The position numbers and the translations under genes are program-made. The notes below the pieces were generated by a model. It saw nothing but the letters and a program-made list of their open reading frames with translations. It was not told where the DNA came from and did no database searches. Of a DNA stretch of 16,152 bases, positions 6,041-12,972 are shown piece by piece. This stretch comes from Bacillota bacterium (GTDB lineage Bacteria; Bacillota; Desulfitobacteriia; Desulfitobacteriales; JAJXUE01), in NCBI GenBank assembly GCA_021786555.1, contig JAJYNB010000176.1:1-16152 (forward strand). Reading direction: 5' to 3'. The first letter of the stretch is position 1. Every line of letters begins with the position of its first letter.

Positions 6041-6529
6041 ATGATAATACTTGGGGTTGATCCTGGCACAGCCATCATGGGGTACGGCCTGATTGCCATG
6101 GAAGGAAACCGCTTCAGCGCTCTTGAATATGCCTGTTTTTATACCAAGGCCGGGGTGCCGCTGGCCCAGAGGTTAAGAGATCTCTATAGGAATCTGCAGT
6201 TGGTGATAGCGCAGTACCGGCCCGACCATCTGGTGGTGGAGGAACTGTTTTTCAATAAGAACACCACTACAGCCCTGGCAGTGGGACAGGCCAGGGGAAT
6301 TGTGCTCCTGGCAGGAGCGGAGGCCGGGATTCCGGTGTATGAGTATACTCCCTTGCAGGTCAAACAAGCTGTGGTGGGTTACGGCCGGGCTGACAAGAAT
6401 CAGGTGCAGCAGATGGTCAAGACCATTCTTGGGTTATCACAGATACCCAAACCTGATGACGCGGCAGATGCCCTGGCGGTGGCAATCTGCCATGCCCACT
6501 CGTACAGAGCTAACGGGTACTACTCTTGA
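6041..6529 (+). CDS. ruvC: Holliday junction resolvase RuvC
   Basis: Dimeric endonuclease that nicks Holliday junctions symmetrically in concert with RuvAB during recombinational repair. The 162-residue length is normal. The RNase H-like fold is evident from GVDPGTAIMGYG (5-16) and VVEELFFNKN (65-74). The four acidic catalytic residues map to Asp7, Glu67, Asp140 and Asp143 (PDDAADALAVAICHAH). The ATG is preceded by GGAAGGTG seven nucleotides away. The TGA stop (6527-6529) lies inside the left arm of the inverted-repeat element at 6528-6671, so that element fixes the present C-terminus. No LexA-type operator is visible upstream. Confidence 0.97.
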   Translation: MIILGVDPGTAIMGYGLIAMEGNRFSALEYACFYTKAGVPLAQRLRDLYRNLQLVIAQYRPDHLVVEELFFNKNTTTALAVGQARGIVLLAGAEAGIPVYEYTPLQVKQAVVGYGRADKNQVQQMVKTILGLSQIPKPDDAADALAVAICHAHSYRANGYYS

Positions 6530-6671
6530 GGAGAATTCAGAACCCAGAATTCAGAAGTCAGAATATTAACTTGCAGGGACGTGAATTCAGGTGCCAGAGG
6601 ACCTGGTGTAAAAATGAGTCAGTGGTGGCTTGGGCCATTCTGAATTCTGACTCCTGAATTCTGAATTCCTC
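6528..6671. repeat. Inverted-repeat element built of 7-bp modules, copy 1 (ruvC-ruvA gap)
   Basis: The left arm (6528-6564) and right arm (6637-6671) are inverted copies. The best segment, 6545-6564 against 6644-6663, matches at 19 of 20 positions. Each arm reads as tandem heptamers: GAATTCA, GAACCCA, GAATTCA, GAAGTCA on the left, and TGAATTC, TGACTCC, TGAATTC, TGAATTC on the right. The 72-nt middle encodes nothing evident and has no terminator. A related copy lies at 11954-12068. No target-site duplication is apparent. In the ruvC-ruvA transcript it would fold into a long imperfect hairpin directly before the ruvA SD. Confidence 0.85.
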
Positions 6672-6697
6672 ATAAAAGAATGTCTGGAGGTAACCGC

Positions 6698-7279
6698 GTG
6701 ATTGCCATGCTGAGGGGCCGGTTGGCCCTTTTCAGGGAAGACTATATTGTGCTCGATGTGCAGGGTGTCGGCTATAAAGTGTACACCCCTGTCAGTGCCG
6801 GGATGAGCCTGGGCCAGGAGGTTACCCTGCACACCTACCTGCAGGTAAGAGAAGACGCCTTGGTGCTGTACGGATTTCCGCTGCAGGAGCAGTTGGAGCT
6901 GTTTGAACTCTTGATTTCAGTGTCGGGCATGGGACCAAAGACCGCACTGGGAGTTCTCAACTGTATGGATGCGGCCCACATCCGCCAGGCGGTGCTGGCG
7001 GAGGATTTGGCAACCCTGACCAGGATTCCGGGTGTAGGCAAGAAAACCGCGCAGAGGTTGGTGCTGGAATTAAAGGACAAGCTCAAACCGGGTTTTGGGG
7101 AAATACCCGCTGTTATTTCGGGTCAGGAGGGGCCCGCAGCAGAGGCTGTCGAAGCGCTGTTATCCTTGGGTTACACCCCTGCGGAGGCAAAAAGCGCTTT
7201 GAGCAAAGGACTTGAAGAATCTGCCGGTGCTCAGGACCTGGAAACCTTAATCAAGCTGGCTTTGAAGCAAACCAGGTAG
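6698..7279 (+). CDS. ruvA: Holliday junction branch-migration protein RuvA
   Basis: DNA-binding subunit that holds the four-way junction as a tetramer and loads RuvB. The 193-residue product shows domain I, an OB fold (about 1-62), then domain II with two helix-hairpin-helix motifs (ISVSGMGPKTALG near 73-85; LTRIPGVGKKTAQRL near 107-121), and a short C-terminal RuvB-binding domain (about 147-193) after a flexible linker. I chose GTG at 6698 because CTGGAGG (6684-6690) lies seven nucleotides upstream and the family normally begins M-I-A-M-L-R-G. An in-frame ATG at 6680 would place that SD inside the gene. ruvB follows with its SD overlapping the ruvA stop codon. Confidence 0.95.
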   Translation: MIAMLRGRLALFREDYIVLDVQGVGYKVYTPVSAGMSLGQEVTLHTYLQVREDALVLYGFPLQEQLELFELLISVSGMGPKTALGVLNCMDAAHIRQAVLAEDLATLTRIPGVGKKTAQRLVLELKDKLKPGFGEIPAVISGQEGPAAEAVEALLSLGYTPAEAKSALSKGLEESAGAQDLETLIKLALKQTR

Positions 7280-7291
7280 GAGGATTTACTG

Positions 7292-8320
7292 GTGGAAGAA
7301 CGGATAGTATCGGGGACTCAACTGGACGGCGATTGGGAACAGGACAAAAGCCTGCGACCGCGGCAGTTGAAGGAATACATTGGGCAGGATAAGGTCTGCA
7401 GCAACCTGGCGATTTTCATTGAAGCGGCCCTGGGGCGGGGAGAAGCGCTTGACCATGTCTTGCTCTACGGGCCGCCAGGTCTGGGCAAGACTACCCTGGC
7501 CCACATAATCGCCAATGAGCTGCAGGTACACATCAGGGTGACTTCCGGCCCGGCAATTGAACGGCCGGGAGATCTGGCAGCAATTTTGACATCACTGGAG
7601 CCCCGGGATGTGCTTTTTATCGATGAAATCCACCGCTTAAACAGGACGGCTGAGGAAATCTTATATTCCGCCATGGAAGACTTTTCGTTGGATATTGTCA
7701 TTGGCAAAGGTCCCAGCGCCCGGTCAATAAGAATCAGCCTGCCGCCATTTACCTTGGTGGGAGCAACTACCCGCCCTGGTCAGTTGACCGCTCCCCTCAG
7801 GGACAGGTTCGGAGTGATCAGCCGCATGGAATTCTATTCCTCCCGGGATTTGGCAGAAATAATCGCCCGTTCGGGAAACATTTTAGGTGTTGAAATTGTT
7901 GACGGTGGAGTTGAAGAGATAGCGCGCCGCTCCAGGGGTACCCCACGCATTGCCAACCGCCTGTTAAAGAGGGTGAGGGATTTTGCCCAGGTTAGGGCGG
8001 GAGGGGTGATTTCTTTAAGGGTAGCCCGGGAAGCCCTGGATTTGCTGGAAATCGACGATTTAGGGCTGGACCGGGTAGACCGTAGGCTGTTGGAGACAAT
8101 TATTCATAAGTTCAGCGGCGGGCCTGTGGGGTTGGATACTTTGGCTGCGACCATCAGCGAAGATTCTGCAACTATCGAGGATGTGTACGAGCCCTTTTTG
8201 CTCCAACTGGGTTTTCTCAACCGAACGCCGCGGGGCAGGGTTGCTACTCCTATGGTGTACCGCCACCTGGGCATCACTCCGCCGGACAATTTACAGCTGG
8301 GCTTGTTTACCGGGGAGTAG
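7292..8320 (+). CDS. ruvB: Holliday junction helicase motor RuvB
   Basis: Hexameric AAA+ ATPase that pumps DNA through the RuvA-bound junction. The 342-residue product has Walker A GPPGLGKT (60-67), Walker B with DEIH (111-114), sensor 1 in VGATTRPGQL (156-165), the arginine-finger segment LRDRFG (169-174), and a C-terminal winged helix with RTPRGRVAT. The GTG start at 7292 lies eight nucleotides after AGGAGG (7278-7283), which overlaps the ruvA stop, indicating tight co-translation. The N-terminal extension (VSGTQLDGDWEQDKSLRP) is normal for Firmicutes. Confidence 0.98.
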   Translation: MEERIVSGTQLDGDWEQDKSLRPRQLKEYIGQDKVCSNLAIFIEAALGRGEALDHVLLYGPPGLGKTTLAHIIANELQVHIRVTSGPAIERPGDLAAILTSLEPRDVLFIDEIHRLNRTAEEILYSAMEDFSLDIVIGKGPSARSIRISLPPFTLVGATTRPGQLTAPLRDRFGVISRMEFYSSRDLAEIIARSGNILGVEIVDGGVEEIARRSRGTPRIANRLLKRVRDFAQVRAGGVISLRVAREALDLLEIDDLGLDRVDRRLLETIIHKFSGGPVGLDTLAATISEDSATIEDVYEPFLLQLGFLNRTPRGRVATPMVYRHLGITPPDNLQLGLFTGE

Positions 8321-8338
8321 GACGGGGATGCATATTTT

Positions 8339-8366
8339 TTGACAGCAGGGATCAGATTGATAAAGT
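8339..8366 (+). promoter_or_regulatory. Possible promoter for the SpoIID-like gene
   Basis: TTGACA (8339-8344), 16 nt, then TAAAGT (8361-8366). The -35 is consensus and the -10 is weak. A short palindrome, TGATA-AAG-TATCA, covers the -10 (8358-8370). Confidence 0.3.
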
Positions 8367-8391
8367 ATCAGTTGTGACAGGGGTGAACCTG

Positions 8392-9720
8392 TTGAAAAGG
8401 ATTGTGCTTGCTTGTCTCGTGTCTCTGGTTTTGGCCCTGGCCTCACCGGGGTATGCTTTGGCAGCGCCGCATGTCAGGGTAGGGTTGGTCTGGGATTTAG
8501 CCGGGAAAGATTACCTGGGTTTTGAAGTGGTTCAGGGCAGTTACAGCCTGCTGGCGGACGGGAAAGCAGTGCGCTCCGGGGTTGGAGCGGGTACGGCTTT
8601 TCGCGCGGGTTCTGGCCCATGGGGTTTGGTTCTGTTTATACAGGGCCAGCCCGAGGGGTTTGTGCACAAAATTCAGTTGGAACCGGTTAACGGCAAGCTG
8701 CCGGTGTTCAAACTTTACAGCGACCAGAGCAGCAAAAAGTACCGGGGCAGCCTGGAAATTACCCGAAAGCCTGATGGCACTCTGCTGGTGGTCAATACCT
8801 TGGGAGAACAAGAATACCTGTACGGGGTTGTTCCCATGGAGATGAGCAACTCCTGGGCTGCCCAGGGTTTTGAAGCTTTGAAGGCCCAGGCGGTGGCCGC
8901 CAGAACTTACCTGCACAGCCATTATGACACTGGCCTGTCCAAGGGATACAACATTTCAGACAGCCCTAACCTGGATCAGGCTTATGCCGGTTACAGCGTT
9001 GAGGGTGCCGCCAGCCGGGCGGTAGACGTTACGGCCGGGGAGATCCTGGTTGATAGGATTTCCCGTAAACCTATCAACGCCTCCTATCATTCCAACAGCG
9101 GCGGTTACACGGAGGACTCGGAAAACGTCTGGGGAGGGACAGACCCCCACCTCAGGGGCAAGCCTGACCCTTATTCCCTGGGGCAGGGGTTTTTCGCTGA
9201 TAAATGGGAGTTTACGGCGTCGGGTATCGCCCTGGGAAGACCCTTGGGATTGGGACCGGTAACTGATGTGAAACTGGAGAAGTTTCCATCGGGCAGGGTA
9301 AAGAAGGTTGTCTTGACGGACGTAACAGGGCGTTCTGTGAGCAAAACGGGCAGGCAGTTTGTCACTTATTTTTACCCTAAGGGCAGGGCCATAACTGACC
9401 GGGACTTTCTAAGCAATTTATTTTCGGTACAAGTGTTGGCCAAGGGCTCGGATTCTCTGCTTGTCCCTAACCCAGTCGAGTATCTAATCGCCGCAGCTGA
9501 AAAACAGATGGGTCCGCGGCTTGATTTGGTTGATACTTCTGTTACCCCGCCAAATTCCCGGCCCAGCCCGTATCCGGTTTATCTGTTCAGCGGCGGCGGC
9601 TGGGGGCATGGTGTGGGCATGTCCCAGTGGGGGGCCTACGGCATGGCCAGAAAAGGTTATAGCTACAGTCAAATATTGGAATACTATTATTCCAACGTCA
9701 GTATCAGCAAAGCAAAATAG
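8392..9720 (+). CDS. SpoIID/LytB-domain exported protein (amidase-enhancer/SpoIID-like)
   Basis: Likely acts outside the membrane on peptidoglycan. SpoIID is a lytic transglycosylase of engulfment, and LytB-type relatives stimulate amidases. The 442-residue chain starts with a signal peptide (KR, hydrophobic 3-20, cleavage probably after ALA near 24). The SpoIID domain follows, with YLYGVVPMEMSNSW holding Glu150, which aligns with the catalytic Glu of SpoIID. Next come ALKAQAVAARTYL (about 162-174) and HSNSGGYTE (about 233-241); the C-terminal signature GWGHGVGMSQWGA is at about 403-415. The TTG at 8392 is chosen because AGGGGTG lies six nucleotides upstream; GTGs at 8374 and 8383 are alternatives. 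It is embedded between ruvB and queA. It may be a vegetative paralogue rather than spoIID itself. Confidence 0.9.
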   Translation: MKRIVLACLVSLVLALASPGYALAAPHVRVGLVWDLAGKDYLGFEVVQGSYSLLADGKAVRSGVGAGTAFRAGSGPWGLVLFIQGQPEGFVHKIQLEPVNGKLPVFKLYSDQSSKKYRGSLEITRKPDGTLLVVNTLGEQEYLYGVVPMEMSNSWAAQGFEALKAQAVAARTYLHSHYDTGLSKGYNISDSPNLDQAYAGYSVEGAASRAVDVTAGEILVDRISRKPINASYHSNSGGYTEDSENVWGGTDPHLRGKPDPYSLGQGFFADKWEFTASGIALGRPLGLGPVTDVKLEKFPSGRVKKVVLTDVTGRSVSKTGRQFVTYFYPKGRAITDRDFLSNLFSVQVLAKGSDSLLVPNPVEYLIAAAEKQMGPRLDLVDTSVTPPNSRPSPYPVYLFSGGGWGHGVGMSQWGAYGMARKGYSYSQILEYYYSNVSISKAK

Positions 9721-9752
9721 ATGGAACGCAAAGGAGAAAGCGCAACAGACAG

Positions 9753-10778
9753 ATGCAACTAGCGGATTTTGACTTCTATTTGCCCGAACGGCTTATTGCA
9801 CAGCACCCGGTAGAACCGAGGGACTCGTCCCGCCTCATGGTTGTGGACCGCAGCAAAGAGACTTTTGCGCACGAAATGTTCAAAGATATAGTGAACTATT
9901 TGGAGCCCGGGGATGTGCTGGTGCTGAATAATACCCGGGTAATGCCTGCCCGTTTGCTCGGTGTGAGGGAAGGAACGGGAGCCAGGGTGGAAGTGCTCCT
10001 CCTCAAACGGTTGGACAAAGATAGCTGGGAAGTTTTGGTCAGACCAGGAAAGAAGGCCAGGATGGGAACAGAGCTGGTATTTGGCGAAGGGATGCTGCGG
10101 GCGGAAGTTGTTGGAGATACCCCTGCCGGAGGAAGGCTTGTCGCTTTCCAGTATCAGGGGATATTTGAACAAGTATTGGATAAACTGGGTACGATGCCCT
10201 TGCCGCCCTATATTACGGCAAAGCTGCAAAACCCTGAGCGTTACCAGACGGTTTATGCCCGGGAAAGCGGTTCAGCGGCTGCACCCACGGCCGGACTCCA
10301 CTTTACGTCTGAACTCCTGGAAACCCTTAAGGGCCGCGGAGTGGAGCTTGTGGAGATTCTACTGCACGTGGGGCTTGGAACTTTCCGGCCAGTCAAGGTG
10401 GAGAATGTTTTGGAACACCGCATGCATTCCGAATATTACCGTATCTCTGCTGAGGCGGCAGAGAGGATAAATGACGCCAAAAAAGCGGGCAGGCGGGTTA
10501 TAGCTGTAGGTACCACCACTGCCAGGACCCTCGAGTCGGCCGGCGGACCAGACCACAGGGTATCTGCCCAGGAAGGCTGGACTGATATTTTTATTTATCC
10601 CGGCTACAGGTTCGAAATAGTTGATGCACTCTTAACCAACTTTCACTTTCCCAAGTCAACCCTGCTGATGCTGGTCAGCGCCCTGGCCGGGCGGGAAAAA
10701 ATCCTCAAAGCCTACGCCCAAGCCATAGAGCGGGAATACCGCTTCTACAGCTTCGGCGATGCCATGCTCATACTCTAA
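9753..10778 (+). CDS. queA: tRNA preQ1(34) S-adenosylmethionine ribosyltransferase-isomerase QueA
   Basis: Transfers and isomerises the ribosyl group of S-adenosylmethionine onto preQ1 in tRNA, giving epoxyqueuosine; it acts after Tgt. The 341-residue length is typical. Recognised motifs: the N-terminus LADFDFYLPERLIAQHP, VLNNTRVMPARLLG (57-70), RYQTVYARESGSAAAPTAGL (163-182), LLHVGLGTFRPV (203-214), AVGTTTARTLES (251-262) and TNFHFPKSTLLMLVSAL (295-311). The ATG matches the family N-terminus, but the only good SD, AAGGAG at 9731-9736, is 16 nt away, longer than usual. The stop is 14 nt before the tgt start, and tgt's SD begins in the queA stop codon. Confidence 0.97.
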   Translation: MQLADFDFYLPERLIAQHPVEPRDSSRLMVVDRSKETFAHEMFKDIVNYLEPGDVLVLNNTRVMPARLLGVREGTGARVEVLLLKRLDKDSWEVLVRPGKKARMGTELVFGEGMLRAEVVGDTPAGGRLVAFQYQGIFEQVLDKLGTMPLPPYITAKLQNPERYQTVYARESGSAAAPTAGLHFTSELLETLKGRGVELVEILLHVGLGTFRPVKVENVLEHRMHSEYYRISAEAAERINDAKKAGRRVIAVGTTTARTLESAGGPDHRVSAQEGWTDIFIYPGYRFEIVDALLTNFHFPKSTLLMLVSALAGREKILKAYAQAIEREYRFYSFGDAMLIL

Positions 10779-10792
10779 AAGGAGACCAAACA

Positions 10793-11908
10793 GTGGCAGT
10801 AATGTTGGAAATCATCAAGGAAAGCAAACGCACCAAGGCCCGCCTGGGCCGCTTACATACACCCCACGGCACAGTGGATACTCCGGCCTTCATGCCCGTG
10901 GGTACTCAGGCAACGGTAAAAGCCATGACCCCGGAAGAATTAAAGGAGATCGGTGCCCAGATTATTTTGAGCAATACCTATCATTTGTTTCTCCGGCCCG
11001 GCCATGAACTGGTGGCCGAGGCCGGCGGGCTGCACAAGTTTATGCACTGGGACCGTCCAATTCTTACTGACAGCGGCGGCTTCCAGGTGTTCAGCCTGGG
11101 GGATTTGCGCAAAATAACTGAGGAAGGGGTACAGTTCCGTTCTCATCTGGACGGTTCCAGCTTGTTCCTCGGGCCGGAACAGGCCATGGAGATTCAGATG
11201 GCGCTGGGGTCGGACATCGCCATGGCCTTTGACGAATGTACCCCCTACCCCAGCAGCTACGAGTACGCCAAAAGCTCCATGGAACGCACTACCCGCTGGG
11301 CGGAAAGGTGCCTAAAATCCCAAACCCGGCAAGACCAGGCGGTATTTGGCATTGTCCAGGGGGGCATGTACCGGGACTTAAGGGAACAGAGCGCCAGGGA
11401 TTTGTCCTCCCTGAATTTTCCGGGGTATGCCGTGGGAGGGCTAAGCGTCGGTGAACCCAAACACATGATGTATGAGGTATTGGATTACACAGTGCCTCTT
11501 CTGCCGGCAGGAAAGCCCCGCTATCTGATGGGTGTGGGTTCTCCCGATTGCCTGATAGAAGGTGTAATGCGAGGCATTGACATGTTTGACTGCGTTTTGC
11601 CAACCCGCATAGCCCGCAATGGCACAGTGATGACCAGCCGGGGCAAATTGGTGATTCGCAACGCAGAACACGCCAGGGACATGGGCCCGCTGGATCCCCA
11701 ATGTGATTGTTATGCTTGCCGCAACTACAGCCGGGCCTATATCAGGCACCTGGTTAAAGCCGATGAAATCCTGGGTCTAAGGCTGACCACAATCCATAAC
11801 CTTTATTTCCTACTGCAGCTGATGGCGGAAATCCGTACAGCCATTGAGCAGGACAGCCTGCCCGAATTCCGGCAGGAATTTTTTGCCCGCTATGGGTATG
11901 AACCCTAG
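10793..11908 (+). CDS. tgt: tRNA-guanine transglycosylase (queuine/preQ1)
   Basis: Exchanges guanine-34 of GUN-anticodon tRNAs for preQ1. The 371-residue product shows TDSGGFQVFSLG (92-103) with general-acid Asp93, the substrate-binding segment FDECTPYP (146-153), GIVQGG (186-191) and GGLSVGE (215-221). GIDMFDCVLPTR (261-272) contains the nucleophile Asp266. The zinc site is Cys304, Cys306, Cys309 and His335. The GTG start is eight nucleotides after AAAAGGAG, which overlaps the queA stop; an ATG three codons further on is the alternative. It is co-transcribed with queA. No other queuosine genes (queC, D, E, F, G) are in the window, so preQ1 supply must be encoded elsewhere or imported. Confidence 0.98.
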   Translation: MAVMLEIIKESKRTKARLGRLHTPHGTVDTPAFMPVGTQATVKAMTPEELKEIGAQIILSNTYHLFLRPGHELVAEAGGLHKFMHWDRPILTDSGGFQVFSLGDLRKITEEGVQFRSHLDGSSLFLGPEQAMEIQMALGSDIAMAFDECTPYPSSYEYAKSSMERTTRWAERCLKSQTRQDQAVFGIVQGGMYRDLREQSARDLSSLNFPGYAVGGLSVGEPKHMMYEVLDYTVPLLPAGKPRYLMGVGSPDCLIEGVMRGIDMFDCVLPTRIARNGTVMTSRGKLVIRNAEHARDMGPLDPQCDCYACRNYSRAYIRHLVKADEILGLRLTTIHNLYFLLQLMAEIRTAIEQDSLPEFRQEFFARYGYEP

Positions 11909-11953
11909 AAGGAATCCCCGCTTCAGCGCTGAATAACTATTACATGCACTACT

Positions 11954-12068
11954 CAAGAGCCAGTAGTCAGAATTCAGGAGTCAGGAGTCAGAAGTTAGGG
12001 CAGAATGAGAGAACAGTTTACCATCTTGAACTATTCTGAATTCTGACTACTGACTCCTGAATACCTCA
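11954..12068. repeat. Inverted-repeat element built of 7-bp modules, copy 2 (tgt-yajC gap)
   Basis: CAGTAGTCAGAATTCAG (11961-11977) is repeated exactly in inverted form at 12036-12052 (17 bp), with about 58 nt between. The left arm reads as heptamers GTAGTCA, GAATTCA, GGAGTCA, GGAGTCA, GAAGTTA; the right arm as TGAATTC, TGACTAC, TGACTCC, TGAATAC, then CTC. Module type, inverted layout and the outer CTC/GAG ends are shared with 6528-6671, but the middle is different. It ends 11 nt before the yajC SD. Confidence 0.85.
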
Positions 12069-12093
12069 ATAATTATTAAGGAGGAAACAATAA

Positions 12094-12444
12094 GTGAACC
12101 AAACTTATTCCCTGGTCCTATACATCGCGGTCTTTTTCGGGATCATGTATTTTCTGATGATCCGCCCGCAGCAAAAGCAACAAAAGTCCCGCCAAGCCTT
12201 GTTGTCCAGCCTTAAGGTCAAGGACAAGGTGATTACTGTTGGAGGAATCCATGGTAAGATTATCAGAGTCAAAGAGGACAGCGTAGTGCTGCAAATCGCC
12301 GACAAAGTGGAAATCGAAGTGGCCAAGAGCGGCATAGGCAGTGTGGAAAACCGTAAAGCTGAAGCTGAGGAGCCTAAGGTCAAAAAGGGCAAAGCCGAAA
12401 CCCAGGAAGAAAACCCCGTTGGGGAAGCCGACAAGGCGGAGTAA
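12094..12444 (+). CDS. yajC: Preprotein translocase subunit YajC
   Basis: Small membrane protein of the Sec holo-translocon that associates with SecDF. The 116-residue product has one N-terminal transmembrane segment (about 5-22, ending FLMIRPQQKQQK), then a cytoplasmic domain with SLKVKDKVITVGGIHGKI (39-56) and DKVEIEVAKSGIGSV, typical of YajC. The C-terminal 30 residues are a Lys/Glu-rich disordered tail. The GTG start follows AAGGAGG with good spacing. secD and secF normally follow in related genomes; here a strong terminator follows instead, so they must be elsewhere or missing. Confidence 0.95.
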   Translation: MNQTYSLVLYIAVFFGIMYFLMIRPQQKQQKSRQALLSSLKVKDKVITVGGIHGKIIRVKEDSVVLQIADKVEIEVAKSGIGSVENRKAEAEEPKVKKGKAETQEENPVGEADKAE

Positions 12445-12453
12445 CCTGCAGAG

Positions 12454-12514
12454 AAAAAGGCCGGGCCAGGTTCGGGGACTCATTTGTCGTCCCAGAACCC
12501 GGCTCGGCTTTTGT
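12454..12514 (+). terminator. Long terminator hairpin after yajC
   Basis: GCCGGGCCAGGTTC (from 12460) pairs with GAACCCGGCTCGGC (to about 12508) at 12 of 14 positions, with an inner GGGAC/GTCCC stem and flanking A-run/T-run (AAAA before, TTTT after). It ends the ruv-que-yajC block; the symmetric A/T flanks could also allow termination in the opposite direction. Confidence 0.85.
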
Positions 12515-12543
12515 GTGTCAAGGGGACAGGTGCACTGACACAC
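12513..12543. repeat. REP-like palindrome with a GGGGACAGG core
   Basis: GTGTGTCA (12513-12520) and TGACACAC (12536-12543) are perfect inverted repeats around AGGGGACAGGTGCAC. The GTC-A-GGGGACAGGT motif resembles short palindromes that recur in many bacterial genomes, sometimes beside REP-associated (IS200-like) transposases. No transposase is here, and assignment to that class is inference. Confidence 0.4.
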
Positions 12544-12566
12544 GCTTACCAGATCAACAAAAAGCA

Positions 12567-12606
12567 AGGATCCGTTCAGACTGATAGTTAGACGGGTCCT
12601 TTTTTT
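12567..12606 (+). terminator. Second terminator downstream of yajC
   Basis: AGGATCCGT (12567-12575) pairs with ACGGGTCCT (12592-12600), nine pairs with one T-G wobble, followed by six T (12601-12606). It is a classical intrinsic terminator with no gene between it and the preceding terminator, so it acts as a back-up or is the remnant of a lost gene. Confidence 0.8.
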
Positions 12607-12780
12607 CTGTAAAATCATCAGGCAGCTTTTGAACATTTGGTTTGGGCCCTAAGAAAATTGGAAATAAAAGCTTTTTTGCAAAAATTTTGCAGAATCTCTC
12701 TACACTTAAGTTATTCGTGCCATCTGTATCTGGAACCTATCACGGGTTCTAAGCGATCAAGTTGAATGAAGGGAGGAGAG
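12607..12780. other. AT-rich gene-free stretch before the accessory region
   Basis: No protein gene is supported here. It holds a 13-bp palindrome, GCAAAA-A-TTTTGC (12678-12690), in a T-rich context, and a small hairpin, GGAACC/GGTTCT (12732-12750). It is noticeably more AT-rich than the yebC-yajC block. No sigma-A promoter of good quality was found. Confidence 0.5.
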
Positions 12781-12933
12781 GTGGACCGGAAAAAAGAGAT
12801 TTTATTGACGATAGGAGCAGGGATTATGTCTGAAAACACTTATTTGGAAATTGATCCTTCTGATGTCGAGCAAAACAAAGTAAGACTCAGCGGCTTTAGC
12901 AATAGTTGTTTATATTCAAAACATTTCTTGTAG
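12781..12933 (+). CDS. Small orphan ORF, 50 residues
   Basis: GTG at 12781 follows GGGAGGAGAG (SD core to start 4 nt) and opens a 50-codon frame ending TAG. The product begins with a basic segment (DRKKE), a short hydrophobic patch (ILLTIGAGIM, 7-16) and an acidic stretch (ENTYLEIDPSDVEQNK, 18-33), and ends SNSCLYSKHFL. It has no complete transmembrane segment and no family that I recognise. It could be a real small protein of the lipoprotein unit or the surviving N-terminus of a longer gene: the first 35 residues look protein-like, while the tail does not. The lipoprotein gene begins 39 nt downstream on the same strand. Confidence 0.5.
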   Translation: MDRKKEILLTIGAGIMSENTYLEIDPSDVEQNKVRLSGFSNSCLYSKHFL

Positions 12934-12972
12934 GTGCATAACTAAGAAAGTATTTGGAGGGTGTTATTTCTG

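Noticed and set aside
5870..6697. Search for a LexA/DinR operator (GAAC-N4-GTTC type) upstream of ruvC and ruvA.
   Set aside because: No match to the Gram-positive SOS box was seen in either gap, so SOS control is not supported from this sequence.
6528..12068. Repeated GAATTCAG/GTCAG units considered as a CRISPR array.
   Set aside because: The units are contiguous 7-bp modules in inverted pairs, without uniform 24-40 bp repeats, unique spacers of constant length, or cas genes.
12732..12760. GGAACC-TATCACG-GGTTCT hairpin considered as a tRNA T-arm remnant.
   Set aside because: No GTTCRA T-loop consensus, acceptor stem or anticodon arm around it.
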